In this document: positions 1-8,046 of the stretch, piece by piece
How the letters are laid out: each line of letters opens with the position of its first letter
Position numbering within the stretch: the stretch's first letter is position 1
NCBI GenBank assembly: GCA_910584915.1
Contig: CAJUDM010000004.1
Coordinates: 62,001-126,000 of the forward strand
Length of the DNA stretch: 64,000 nucleotides
Direction: 5' to 3'
Source of the DNA: an uncultured Lachnospiraceae bacterium
GTDB taxonomy: Bacteria > Bacillota > Clostridia > Lachnospirales > Lachnospiraceae
Position numbers and translations under genes: made by a program
Notes under the pieces: model-generated
Databases searched by the model: none
Seen by the model: only the letters and a program-made list of their open reading frames with translations
Told to the model about the DNA's origin: nothing

Positions 1-849
1 GCCGAGCGGGTGAAAGACGCAGATATTGTAGTGGCAAATAAAGCACCGATGCGGGAGGAATCCCTGAAGGAAGCAAAAAATGTCAGACTGATCTGCGAAT
101 TTGCCACGGGCTATGACAATATAGATGTGGAGTACTGTAAACACAGGAATATCCTTGTCTGCAATGTAAGGAATTATTCCACCGCGATGGTGGCGCAGCA
201 CAGTATCGCCATGGCACTTTTCCTGATAGAAAAACTTCACTATTATGACGAATATGTAAAATCCGGCGCATATGCCGCACAGAGCCGTTTTTCCCACTTT
301 GATGAGTCCTTCTGGGAGCTTGCGGGAAAGACCTGGGGTATCGTCGGGATGGGAAATATCGGCAGAAGCGTGGCGGGGATAGCGGAGAGTTTCGGCTGTA
401 AGGTGATCTTTTACTCCGCCTCCGGGAACAGTACTTGTACGGACTATGAGAGAGTGGACCTGGATACGCTCCTGGAGCGGTCAGATGTGCTTTCCCTGCA
501 CTGCCCGCTGAGCGACAGGACAAGGAATCTGATCGATCTGGCGGCGATGAAGAAGATGAAGAAATCCGCGGTCCTGATCAATGTGGCGAGAGGGCCTGTG
601 GTAAACAGTGCGGACTTATATACTGCATTGACGGAGGGTGAGATCGCGGCGGCGGGATTGGATGTTCTGGAAAAAGAGCCGATCACGGACGAGAATCCTC
701 TGAGCAGATTTACAGACAGCAACCGTCTGATCATCACGCCTCATATGGCGTGGGCAAGTTTGGAGGCGAGGGAGCGCTGTGTGGATGGCGTCTACCAGAA
801 TATTAAAAATTTCCTGGCGGGGACGCCGGGCAATATAGTAAATGGATGA
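1..849 (+). CDS. D-2-hydroxyacid dehydrogenase, NAD-dependent (5' end outside window)
   Basis: This enzyme of the D-isomer 2-hydroxyacid dehydrogenase family would reduce a 2-oxoacid to a D-2-hydroxyacid with NAD(P)H in the cytosol. The frame is open from base 1, so the true start lies upstream; about 283 codons are present against a usual 315-335. A glycine-rich dinucleotide loop reads GMGNIG near the middle. The catalytic arginine lies in NVARGP and the catalytic histidine in TPHMAWAS, with the acidic residue of the relay in DVLEKEP. The substrate cannot be told from sequence. A GTG at position 10 is an internal codon, not a convincing start. A strong terminator follows directly after the stop. 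Confidence 0.85.
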   Translation, partial: AERVKDADIVVANKAPMREESLKEAKNVRLICEFATGYDNIDVEYCKHRNILVCNVRNYSTAMVAQHSIAMALFLIEKLHYYDEYVKSGAYAAQSRFSHFDESFWELAGKTWGIVGMGNIGRSVAGIAESFGCKVIFYSASGNSTCTDYERVDLDTLLERSDVLSLHCPLSDRTRNLIDLAAMKKMKKSAVLINVARGPVVNSADLYTALTEGEIAAAGLDVLEKEPITDENPLSRFTDSNRLIITPHMAWASLEARERCVDGVYQNIKNFLAGTPGNIVNG

Positions 850-853
850 GATT

Positions 854-883
854 TGCCGCGGGGAGATACCCGCGGCAGTTTTT
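854..883 (+). terminator. Rho-independent terminator after the dehydrogenase gene
   Basis: A perfect 9-bp stem (854-862 with 869-877, TGCCGCGGG/CCCGCGGCA) closes a six-base loop and is followed by GTTTTT. It lies five bases after the stop codon. Confidence 0.85.
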
Positions 884-932
884 GTACGCAGGCCCGTGCA
901 GAGGAAATATACCACTAAGGCGGCGCACCGGT

Positions 933-972
933 CGCGCGGCGAGTAGGGAAAGACGGCTCTTCCCTGCTCGAT
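933..972. repeat. Short palindromic repeat, copy A
   Basis: An imperfect hairpin (arms around 940-953 and 957-970, loop CGGC) sits between two convergent genes. A closely related sequence occurs at 12971-13009: both contain GACGG, CTCTTCCC and GCTCGAT in the same order with palindromic arms. There is no T-tract, so it is not an ordinary terminator. It may be a REP-like interspersed repeat. Confidence 0.5.
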
Positions 973-984
973 TGGCGGAGAGAT

Positions 985-1980
985 TTATAAAATCCCGCAG
1001 ATCTCGTCGATCCTGCGAAGTTCTTCCTCCGAGAACTTTGTATTTTGAATCGCTTTGATATTATCCAGGATCTGAGCCGGCTTAGAGGCGCCGATCAGTA
1101 CGCTCGTCACAATGCCGTCCTTCAAAACCCATGCAAGAGCCATCTCCGCCAGTTTTTGTCCGCGCTCTGCGGCAAGGGCGTTCAGGGCGCGCACCTTTGC
1201 AAGTTTTTCTTCCGTGACGGAATCTGTATTTAAAAATCTGCCATCTGTTTTTACCCGGGAATCCTCCGGGATACCGTTCAGATAACGATCCGTCAGCATA
1301 CCCTGCGCCAGCGGGCTGAAAGCGATAATGCCCTTTTTCAATCTGGCGGAAGTTTCTTTCAGGCCATTCTCTTCGATCGAGCGGTCAAAGATAGAATACC
1401 GGTTCTGGTTGATGATAAAAGGGCAGCGCAGGGAATCAAGGATAGCCGACGCTTTTTCAAGGGTTGCCCCGTCATAGTTGGAGAGCCCGGCGTAGAGTGC
1501 CTTGCCGCTTTTCACAGCCTGATCGAGTGCGCCCATGGTTTCTTCAAGCGGCGTGTCGGGGTCCATACGATGATGATAGAAAATATCCACATAATCGAGC
1601 TGCAGGCGTTTTAGGCTCTGATCAAGGCTGGCGAGCATATATTTGCGGCTTCCCCATTCCCCGTAGGGGCCGGGCCACATATAATATCCGGCTTTTGTGC
1701 TGATCACAAGTTCATCCCGGTAGGCGGAGAAGTTTTCTTTTAAGATACGCCCGGTGTTTGTCTCGGCGCTGCCATCCTCAGGCCCGTAATTGTTCGCAAG
1801 GTCAAAGTGGGTGATACCGTTGTCGAAAGCGGTAAAACACATATTCCGCATATTGTCATAATGACAGTTGCTGCCGAAATTATGCCAGAAACCCAGCGAA
1901 ACGGCAGGAAGCCTGAGCCCGCTTCCCCCGCAGCGCGGGTACTGCATGGTTTCATATCTTGTCTCGGATGCTTTGTACAT
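985..1980 (-). CDS. Aldo/keto reductase, YghZ/Gpr-like
   Basis: This is an NADPH-dependent aldo/keto reductase of 331 residues. The N-terminus (MQYPRCGGSGLRLPAVSLG) and the FDLANNYG segment resemble the E. coli YghZ subfamily, which reduces L-glyceraldehyde 3-phosphate and methylglyoxal and is related to Kv-beta subunits. The catalytic tetrad is visible: Asp and Tyr in HFDLANNYG, Lys in ISTKAGY and His in YHHRMDP. The start at 1980 is preferred because GAGAGGAG lies about 12 bases upstream, whereas the in-frame ATG at 2007 has no ribosome binding site. The physiological substrate is not known. It is convergent with the dehydrogenase and probably monocistronic. Confidence 0.88.
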   Translation of the reverse strand: MYKASETRYETMQYPRCGGSGLRLPAVSLGFWHNFGSNCHYDNMRNMCFTAFDNGITHFDLANNYGPEDGSAETNTGRILKENFSAYRDELVISTKAGYYMWPGPYGEWGSRKYMLASLDQSLKRLQLDYVDIFYHHRMDPDTPLEETMGALDQAVKSGKALYAGLSNYDGATLEKASAILDSLRCPFIINQNRYSIFDRSIEENGLKETSARLKKGIIAFSPLAQGMLTDRYLNGIPEDSRVKTDGRFLNTDSVTEEKLAKVRALNALAAERGQKLAEMALAWVLKDGIVTSVLIGASKPAQILDNIKAIQNTKFSEEELRRIDEICGIL

Positions 1981-2064
1981 ATGGTATATGTTCTCCTCTC
2001 TTCTCATATGTTGGTTTACAAAATATCATATATTCAGCATAAGGCTGGTGTTGTATATTGCTTC

Positions 2065-2073
2065 ATTATAGCA
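2065..2073 (-). promoter_or_regulatory. Extended -10 promoter for the aldo/keto reductase
   Basis: On the minus strand the bases read TGCTATAAT, a consensus extended -10. No good -35 is seen 17 bases upstream. It lies about 85 bases before the start codon. Confidence 0.5.
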
Positions 2074-2153
2074 TGGGAGAAGGCGGGGGAAAAGTGAAAT
2101 TTGCTGTGAATGCTGAAAGACTGCAACTATTCTGCAATACCTGCCGGTTTTAC

Positions 2154-2182
2154 TTGACATCTTTAAGAAAACCCAGCAAAAT
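2154..2182 (+). promoter_or_regulatory. Sigma-A-type promoter of the SAH deaminase/hydrolase operon
   Basis: A consensus TTGACA (2154-2159) is followed after 17 bases by CAAAAT (2177-2182). A TAAAAT immediately downstream is an alternative -10 at longer spacing. Confidence 0.6.
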
Positions 2183-2235
2183 AAAATATAAATATATCAA
2201 AGGCAGTTTTATCATTACAGGAGGCGTAAAATATC

Positions 2236-3537
2236 ATGGGAATCGTATTGAAAAATATTCTGGCGCTTTTGCCGGATGGTGACAGAGATGTCATTCGGGA
2301 GACGGATATCTATATTGAAGGGAGCAGGATCGCTTCGATCGGAAAAAGACCGGAGGGATTTTCGGAGGATAAGGTGATCGAAGGGAAGGACAGGCTCGCT
2401 ATTCCTGGGCTTGTAAACTGTCATACGCACTCTTATATGTCTTTCATGCGGAACGTGGCGGATGACTTAAGCTTTATGGACTGGCTGTTCGGCTCGATCG
2501 ATCCCATCGAGCAGCAGATGACGGATGAGGATACTTACTGGGGCGCCTGTCTTGCCATTATCGAGATGATGAAGAGCGGCACGACCTGTTTTAACGATAT
2601 GCAGATGAACATCCATCAGACGACCAGGGCGGTAAAGGAGTCCGGTATGCGCGCCGTGATCAGCCGCGGGCTGGTGGGGAGCGGCAATGACGAGGCTGGG
2701 CAGATGCGGCTTAAGCAGGCATACGAGGAGAGAGACGCGGCGGCTGACTGCGACAGGCTTACGTTTATGCTGGGCCCTCACGCCCCCTATACCTGTGATG
2801 ATGGATTTATGCGTATTGTGTCCGGGGAGGCAAAGAAAAACAATATGCGGATCCATGTACACCTTTCCGAGAGCGAGAGCGAGATAGAGCAGATCAGGGA
2901 GAAGTACCACTGCACGCCGATCGAGATGGCGGAGAAAAACGGACTGTTTGATGTGCCGGCGGTGGCGGCGCACTGTGTGCAGATCACAGAAGGAGATATG
3001 GACATTTTAAAGAGAAGGAATGTCAGTGTGGTGACAAACCCCGCCAGCAATATGAAGCTGGGGAATGGTTTTGCGCCGGTTTCGGAGATGTTAGAGAAGG
3101 GGATCAATGTGTGCATCGGCACGGACGGAGCAGCCTCCAACAACAGCCTGAATCTGTTCCATGAGATGAGCCTGCTCGCCCTGATCCATAAAGGGGTTAA
3201 AAGAACGCCCCAGTGCATCAGCGCAGGGGAGACAATCCGTATTGCCACGATAAACGGCGCAAAAGCGCTGGGCTTAGAGAATGAGATCGGATCTCTGGAG
3301 AAGGGAAAGAAAGCGGATATTGCCATTCTCAATCTGAATACGGCATCTTTGACACCGCGGAATAATCTGATCGCAGGGCTTTCCTATTCCGCGAACGGTT
3401 CCGAGGTGGAGACGGTGATCATCGATGGAAAATTGACGATGGAAGACCGAAAGATATTGACGATGGATGAAGAATTGGTGTATAAAAAGATAGACGAGAT
3501 AATCGTCAGGATGGGACTTGATAAAAAGGAATATTAA
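2236..3537 (+). CDS. mtaD: 5'-methylthioadenosine/S-adenosylhomocysteine deaminase (amidohydrolase)
   Basis: This metal-dependent deaminase of the MtaD/DadD group converts S-adenosylhomocysteine or methylthioadenosine to the inosyl form and releases ammonia. The 433-residue length fits. Metal ligands of the amidohydrolase barrel are visible: H63 and H65 in NCHTHS, H209 in HVHLSESE, H246 in AAHC and D297 in GTDGAASNNS. The N- and C-terminal segments form the small beta-sandwich typical of the superfamily. GGAGG lies 11 bases before the ATG. The hydrolase gene starts 83 bases downstream on the same strand, so the two probably form one operon for S-adenosylmethionine salvage. The alternative guanine/atrazine-type deaminase is less likely given this neighbour. 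Confidence 0.88.
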   Translation: MGIVLKNILALLPDGDRDVIRETDIYIEGSRIASIGKRPEGFSEDKVIEGKDRLAIPGLVNCHTHSYMSFMRNVADDLSFMDWLFGSIDPIEQQMTDEDTYWGACLAIIEMMKSGTTCFNDMQMNIHQTTRAVKESGMRAVISRGLVGSGNDEAGQMRLKQAYEERDAAADCDRLTFMLGPHAPYTCDDGFMRIVSGEAKKNNMRIHVHLSESESEIEQIREKYHCTPIEMAEKNGLFDVPAVAAHCVQITEGDMDILKRRNVSVVTNPASNMKLGNGFAPVSEMLEKGINVCIGTDGAASNNSLNLFHEMSLLALIHKGVKRTPQCISAGETIRIATINGAKALGLENEIGSLEKGKKADIAILNLNTASLTPRNNLIAGLSYSANGSEVETVIIDGKLTMEDRKILTMDEELVYKKIDEIIVRMGLDKKEY

Positions 3538-3620
3538 TCATCCCAGTGATGACAGGACAGACGACCATCACTATAATAAAAATTCGGCTGAATATCTCAT
3601 ATTATACTGGAGGAAGAAAA

Positions 3621-4871
3621 ATGAACAGTGAAATCAGAGACATCCATTTGGCCGAATCCGGCGAAAGAAAAATTGAATGGGTAAAACGCAACTGCGATCT
3701 TTTGCGCACTCTGGAAAAAGAATTTTCGGAGACAAAGCCCTTTGCAGGGAAAAAGATTGCCCTCTCTGTGCATCTGGAGGCGAAGACAGCTTATCTCTGC
3801 AAGGTGCTCAAAGCGGGCGGAGCCGATATGTATGTGACCGGTTCCAATCCTCTCTCCACGCAGGACGATGTGGCTGCCGCACTGGTGAAGGACGGGCTGG
3901 AAGTCCACGCATGGTATAACAGCACGCCGGAGGAATACGATTCCCACATTCAGCATGTGCTGGAAGCAGGCCCCAATATTATCATCGACGACGGAGGGGA
4001 TCTTGTCAACATGGTCCATACAAAGATGCCGGAGCTGATCCCGGCGATCATCGGCGGCTGTGAGGAGACCACCACAGGCATTATCCGTCTGGAGGCGATG
4101 AACCAGGCGGGAGAATTAAAGTTCCCCATGGTGAGGGTAAACAATGCGGACTGCAAACACTTTTTCGACAACCGCTATGGCACGGGACAGTCTGTCTGGG
4201 ACGGGATCAACCGCACAACGAACCTGATCGTGGCGGGAAAGATTGTGGTAGTTGCCGGTTACGGCTGGTGCGGCAAGGGAACCGCCATGAGGGCAAAAGG
4301 GCTCGGCGCGCGTGTCATCGTCACGGAGATCGATCCGATCAAGGCGATCGAAGCGGTGATGGACGGGTTCGATGTGATGCCGATGAACGAGGCGGCTAAG
4401 ATAGGTGATTTCTTTGTGACAGTTACGGGGTGTGATAAAGTCATCGATGAGGAGGACTTCGCAGTGATGAAAGACGGTGCGATCCTCTGCAACGCAGGGC
4501 ATTTTGACTGTGAGATCGATATGGCGCGCCTTCGGGAGATCGCTGTGGAGACCAGGGAACAGAGAAAGAATATCATGGGCTATAAACTGCCCACCGGTCA
4601 GTGGATCTTCGTGCTGGCGGAAGGAAGGCTGGTAAATCTGGCGGCAGGAGACGGGCATCCGGCGGAGATCATGGATATGAGCTTCGCGATCCAGGCGCTG
4701 TCAGCCAAGTACCTGGTGGAACATGGAAGCGAGCTCACGGAAAAACTGATCGATGTGCCCCGCGAAGTGGATATCGATGTGGCGAAGAGGAAACTGGCGT
4801 TCCTCGGCAAAGAGATCGATGTCCTGACACCGGAACAGGAAAAGTATCTGAACAGCTACACGCTGGGATAA
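3621..4871 (+). CDS. ahcY: Adenosylhomocysteinase-family enzyme (possibly S-inosylhomocysteine hydrolase)
   Basis: This NAD-containing hydrolase splits S-adenosyl- or S-inosyl-homocysteine into homocysteine and nucleoside. The start at 3621 follows GGAGG by seven bases and gives 416 residues. Family residues are present: H51, D123/D124, E149 in CEETTTG, K179, D183, the GYGWCGKG dinucleotide loop (213-220), H294 in NAGHFD and H346 in GDGHP. Two features differ from classical enzymes. The nucleobase-contact segment reads HLEAKT, with Lys55 where Glu or Gln is usual, and the C-terminus ends in NSYTLG without the Lys/Tyr tail that reaches the partner subunit. With the deaminase just upstream, an inosyl substrate is plausible; this is an inference. 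Confidence 0.9.
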   Translation: MNSEIRDIHLAESGERKIEWVKRNCDLLRTLEKEFSETKPFAGKKIALSVHLEAKTAYLCKVLKAGGADMYVTGSNPLSTQDDVAAALVKDGLEVHAWYNSTPEEYDSHIQHVLEAGPNIIIDDGGDLVNMVHTKMPELIPAIIGGCEETTTGIIRLEAMNQAGELKFPMVRVNNADCKHFFDNRYGTGQSVWDGINRTTNLIVAGKIVVVAGYGWCGKGTAMRAKGLGARVIVTEIDPIKAIEAVMDGFDVMPMNEAAKIGDFFVTVTGCDKVIDEEDFAVMKDGAILCNAGHFDCEIDMARLREIAVETREQRKNIMGYKLPTGQWIFVLAEGRLVNLAAGDGHPAEIMDMSFAIQALSAKYLVEHGSELTEKLIDVPREVDIDVAKRKLAFLGKEIDVLTPEQEKYLNSYTLG

Positions 4872-4877
4872 ATACTA

Positions 4878-4887
4878 AGCAGCGGAT
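4878..4887. repeat. Left direct repeat flanking hairpin element copy 1
   Basis: AGCAGCGGAT here recurs as AGCAGCGGAC at 5102-5111, on the other side of the element (9 of 10 identical). This is consistent with a target-site duplication. Confidence 0.6.
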
Positions 4888-5101
4888 CAATGTCGTTTAG
4901 TTAACGATTGCCGGACGCCGTGAGGAACATAAAATGCTCCGTCGCCACGCTTTCGCTCGGTAAAAAGCGTAGCGGACACTAAACGCATGCGAAATTTTCG
5001 TTGAAAATTACGCATTTGTTAAGTGCCGACGCTTTTTAACGGGCTCCTTAAGCATTTTATGTTCCTCACGGCTAGGCTAAGGTGCTAACTTAACGACATT
5101 G
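4888..5101. repeat. Long-hairpin interspersed element, copy 1 (214 bp)
   Basis: The termini are inverted: CAATGTCGTT at the left and AACGACATTG at the right. Inside, 4917-4938 pairs perfectly with 5051-5072 over 22 bp. Two internal blocks (about 4940-4975 and 5022-5048) are nearly identical to those of the copies at 10412-10563 and 62684-62909. A central hairpin (ATGCGAAATTTTC with GAAAATTACGCAT, one mismatch) closes the structure. No open reading frame is present. It lies between ahcY and the convergent nucleosidase gene. Confidence 0.8.
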
Positions 5102-5111
5102 AGCAGCGGAC
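5102..5111. repeat. Right direct repeat flanking hairpin element copy 1
   Basis: AGCAGCGGAC matches the left flank at 4878-4887 except for the last base. Confidence 0.6.
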
Positions 5112-5144
5112 CGTGTGTTCTGAGAACTGACCTTATATGGAAAC

Positions 5145-5191
5145 AAAAACCGCCGAAGCAGTAGACGGAAAATACTGCTTCGGCGGTTTTT
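5145..5191. terminator. Bidirectional terminator between the salvage operon and mtnN
   Basis: A perfect 15-bp stem (5149-5163 with 5173-5187) has A-rich sequence on its left and TTTTT on its right. It can therefore stop transcripts from both convergent genes. Confidence 0.85.
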
Positions 5192-5244
5192 AATTGCGCT
5201 GAGAAAATTAGACAAAGACTGCCTCGGGGGCAGATTGCAATATT

Positions 5245-5955
5245 TTATGCCGGCTCAAAACTTCTGATAAATTCCACAGTCAGTTTCGCGCAATGCTCCG
5301 CCGCCTGCCTCTCAAAGGTCGGAAAATCCATCCCGCCGGCGGAATCGTCCGCCTTATCAGAAATAGCCCGGATGATGATAAAGGGCAGCCTGTTTAAGTA
5401 GGATGCCTGTGCCACTGCCGCACCCTCCATTTCCGCGCAGTCCCCGTGGAAGACGGCGATGAGCCGGTCTTTTGTTTTTCTGTCGGAAATAAACTGATCC
5501 CCGGTCACCACAAGTCCCGTGAGCACGCTGATATCGGGATTTACCCTTCTGCAGGCGGCGACGGCGGTATCGATCATTGCCCGGTCGGCTGGAAAGGCAA
5601 GTACATCGATGTCCGGGACCTGCCCGGGTGCGAAACCTATGGGGGAGGAATCCATATCATGTTGCAGCGCTCTTTCGGAGATAAGGATATCGCCGATGTC
5701 CAGCCTGGGGTTTAAGGAACCTGCTACGCCGGTATTGATGATATGAGTCACACCAAACAGGTCCGCCAGGATCTGTACACACATGGCGGCGTTCACTTTG
5801 CCGATACCGCACCGCACAACGACGATGGATCTCCCCTCTAAAGTACCGTCATAAAAGTCCATACCGGCTTTGGCAGTGACCGTATTTACCGTCATTAAAT
5901 TTTTCAGAGTGGCAACTTCAAGTTCCATTGCTCCGATGATGCCTGTTTTTATCAT
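5245..5955 (-). CDS. mtnN: 5'-methylthioadenosine/S-adenosylhomocysteine nucleosidase
   Basis: This nucleosidase (Pfs/MTAN) removes adenine from methylthioadenosine, S-adenosylhomocysteine and 5'-deoxyadenosine. It has 236 residues, the usual length. Signature segments are IGAMELEV near the N-terminus (E13 in the place of the conserved catalytic-region glutamate), NTGVAGSL, AEMEGAAVA for ribose binding, and AISDKADD containing the catalytic aspartate. GGAG lies nine bases before the ATG on the minus strand. It faces the deaminase/hydrolase operon and gives the cell a second, irreversible route for S-adenosylhomocysteine. The 315-bp spacer upstream is A+T-rich; apart from a promoter for the next gene nothing else was recognised there. 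Confidence 0.93.
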   Translation of the reverse strand: MIKTGIIGAMELEVATLKNLMTVNTVTAKAGMDFYDGTLEGRSIVVVRCGIGKVNAAMCVQILADLFGVTHIINTGVAGSLNPRLDIGDILISERALQHDMDSSPIGFAPGQVPDIDVLAFPADRAMIDTAVAACRRVNPDISVLTGLVVTGDQFISDRKTKDRLIAVFHGDCAEMEGAAVAQASYLNRLPFIIIRAISDKADDSAGGMDFPTFERQAAEHCAKLTVEFIRSFEPA

Positions 5956-6152
5956 GAACCTGCTCCTTCAATATCATTCTTTTATATTTTTATCACATGA
6001 TTGGTAATGACTTCCCATATAAAAACACTAACGAAAGGAAAGTAAAAAGTCAAGTATCTGAGTTAAAATTCTTTACAGCCGGCCATAAGCTGCCGACAGA
6101 TGAAACAGGTACATGCCGAGAAAGGAAAATGGAGAATGATCTGAAAAATAGC

Positions 6153-6181
6153 TTGTAAGATTTTATGTCAGGATTTATGAT
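6153..6181 (+). promoter_or_regulatory. Promoter of the FGGY kinase gene
   Basis: TTGTAA (6153-6158) and TATGAT (6176-6181) are 17 bases apart, about 90 bases before the kinase start. Confidence 0.5.
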
Positions 6182-6271
6182 AAGAACAGGGGAAAATGTA
6201 TCCTTGAAAAAATAATGGCAGCCCATGTGCAGAAGTGGACTGTGACAGAATGAAAATGGAGGGAATATCTT

Positions 6272-7870
6272 ATGGGCAATGTAAAAGAACTGATCGGGAG
6301 CGGGAAAGCGGTGCTGGGCATAGAGTTTGGCTCCACCAGGATCAAAGCGGTATTGGTGGATGAAAAAAACCAGCCTATCGCGTCAGGCGGGCACGACTGG
6401 GAGAATCAGCTTGTGGATGGTATCTGGACTTATTCTCTGGATGCGATATGGGCCGGCGTACAGGACTGTTATAAAAGCCTTGTGGAGGACGTAAAAAGAC
6501 AGTACGGCGTATCTGTCGACCGCTTTGCGGCGATCGGGTTTTCCGGCATGATGCACGGCTACATGGCGTTTGACAAAGAGGATAATCTGCTGGTGCCGTT
6601 CAGAACATGGAGGAATACGATCACCGGACAGGCGAGTGAGGAACTGAGCGAGTTGTTTGGCTTCCATATTCCCCAGAGATGGAGTATCGCCCATCTGTAT
6701 CAGTCGATCTTAAACGGGGAAGAGCATGTCTCCAGGGTGGCGTTTTTTACAACATTAGCGGGCTATATCCACTGGAAGCTGACCGGCAGGAAGGTACTCG
6801 GCGTGGGGGAGGCTTCCGGTATGTTCCCGATCGATATTGCGACAAAGCAGTTTCATAAAAATATGATAGCGCAGTTTGATACGCTGACAGAGCCGAGAGA
6901 ACTTGGCTGGAAGCTGGACGAGATCCTGCCGGAGGTGCTTGTGGCGGGCGAGAATGCAGGAACATTGACAGAGGAGGGCGCGAAACTGCTCGATCCCACC
7001 GGCGCGCTGCAGGCGGGGATTCCCATGTGTCCGCCGGAGGGCGACGCGGGGACAGGAATGGCGGCGACAAACAGCGTGGCAAGGCGTACCGGCAATGTAT
7101 CCGCCGGGACTTCGATTTTTGGCATGGCTGTGCTGGAGAACGATCTCTCCAAACCCTACGAAGAGCTCGATATCGTGACAACGCCCAGCGGTGACGCGGT
7201 GGCGATGGTACACTGCAACAACTGTTCTTCCGATCTGAACGCGTGGGTAGGCATCTTTAAGGAGTTTGCCGAGAGTTACGGTATGGAGGTGGATATGGGC
7301 AGGCTGTTCGGCGTGCTGTTCAATAAATCCCTGGAGGGGGACAAGGACTGCGGCGATGTACTTGCTTACAACTACTATTCAGGTGAGCATATCACCGGTT
7401 TTGACGAGGGAAGGCCTCTGTTGGTGAGGAAGCCCGACAGTAAATTCAATCTGGCAAACTTTATGCGGGCAAACCTTTATACGACGATGGGCGCTTTAAA
7501 GACAGGCTTTGATATCCTGACAAAGCAGGAGGGTGTGGTTCTCGACAAGCTGCAGGGGCATGGCGGCCTGTTTAAGACGAAAGGCGTGGCGCAGAGCTAT
7601 CTGGCGGCGGCGACAAATACGCCGGTATCCGTTATGGCGACAGCGGGCGAAGGCGGCGCATGGGGCATGGCGCTTCTTGCGTCCTATATGGTTCAGAGAG
7701 AGGAAGGAGAGGATCTCGGCGCTTATCTGGAGAAGAAGGTGTTCGGAGAGTCCGAGGCGTATGTGATGGAACCGGATGCGGCGGATGTGGAAGGCTTTGA
7801 GAAATTTATGGAGCGCTACAGTACCGGGCTGGCGATCGAGCGGGCGGCAGTGGAGAATATGAAAAACTAA
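6272..7870 (+). CDS. FGGY-family carbohydrate kinase, AraB-type (L-ribulokinase or xylulokinase)
   Basis: This ATP-dependent sugar kinase phosphorylates a ketopentose. The 532-residue length and segments such as GIEFGSTRIKAVL (phosphate-1 loop, about residues 16-28), GMMHGYMAFD, PFRTWRN and GEGGAWGMA match my recollection of the L-ribulokinase branch found in lactobacilli and Lachnospiraceae more than the roughly 495-residue XylB branch. The second nucleotide motif lies in NVSAGTSIFGMA. GGAGGG precedes the ATG by eight bases. It has its own promoter and terminator, and no isomerase, epimerase or transporter gene is adjacent, so the substrate cannot be assigned from context. Confidence 0.85.
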   Translation: MGNVKELIGSGKAVLGIEFGSTRIKAVLVDEKNQPIASGGHDWENQLVDGIWTYSLDAIWAGVQDCYKSLVEDVKRQYGVSVDRFAAIGFSGMMHGYMAFDKEDNLLVPFRTWRNTITGQASEELSELFGFHIPQRWSIAHLYQSILNGEEHVSRVAFFTTLAGYIHWKLTGRKVLGVGEASGMFPIDIATKQFHKNMIAQFDTLTEPRELGWKLDEILPEVLVAGENAGTLTEEGAKLLDPTGALQAGIPMCPPEGDAGTGMAATNSVARRTGNVSAGTSIFGMAVLENDLSKPYEELDIVTTPSGDAVAMVHCNNCSSDLNAWVGIFKEFAESYGMEVDMGRLFGVLFNKSLEGDKDCGDVLAYNYYSGEHITGFDEGRPLLVRKPDSKFNLANFMRANLYTTMGALKTGFDILTKQEGVVLDKLQGHGGLFKTKGVAQSYLAAATNTPVSVMATAGEGGAWGMALLASYMVQREEGEDLGAYLEKKVFGESEAYVMEPDAADVEGFEKFMERYSTGLAIERAAVENMKN

Positions 7871-7884
7871 AGAAAAATGAAGGG

Positions 7885-7925
7885 AGCTGCCGCACCGGTG
7901 AACTGTTTGGGTGCGGCAGCTTTTT
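7885..7925 (+). terminator. Terminator after the FGGY kinase
   Basis: A perfect 12-bp stem (7885-7896 with 7910-7921, AGCTGCCGCACC and its complement) is followed by TTTTT. Confidence 0.88.
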
Positions 7926-8034
7926 ATGTGCAGACCGGATAAATCGTTCTGTGAGGGCTGGAAAGCGGTCAGGGAGAGCGCTTTGTGCAAATGTCCTAAA
8001 ATTCCCGCCTGATTTTGAGGAGTTATTCAGGGCT

Positions 8035-8046
8035 ACAAAATCTTGA
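8035..8046. promoter_or_regulatory. NrdR-like box 1 upstream of nrdD
   Basis: ACAAAATCTTGA resembles the NrdR box core ACAATATATTGT at most positions. It starts exactly 31 bp before the second box and overlaps the -35 hexamer. Confidence 0.45.

Noticed and set aside
846..1058. Open frame of 70 codons after the dehydrogenase gene
   Set aside because: It begins in the terminator and runs through repeat copy A into the convergent reductase gene.
4871..5145. Hairpin elements read as simple terminators
   Set aside because: They are much longer than terminators, lack T-tracts at the stem ends, and a separate true terminator lies next to copy 1 (5145-5191).
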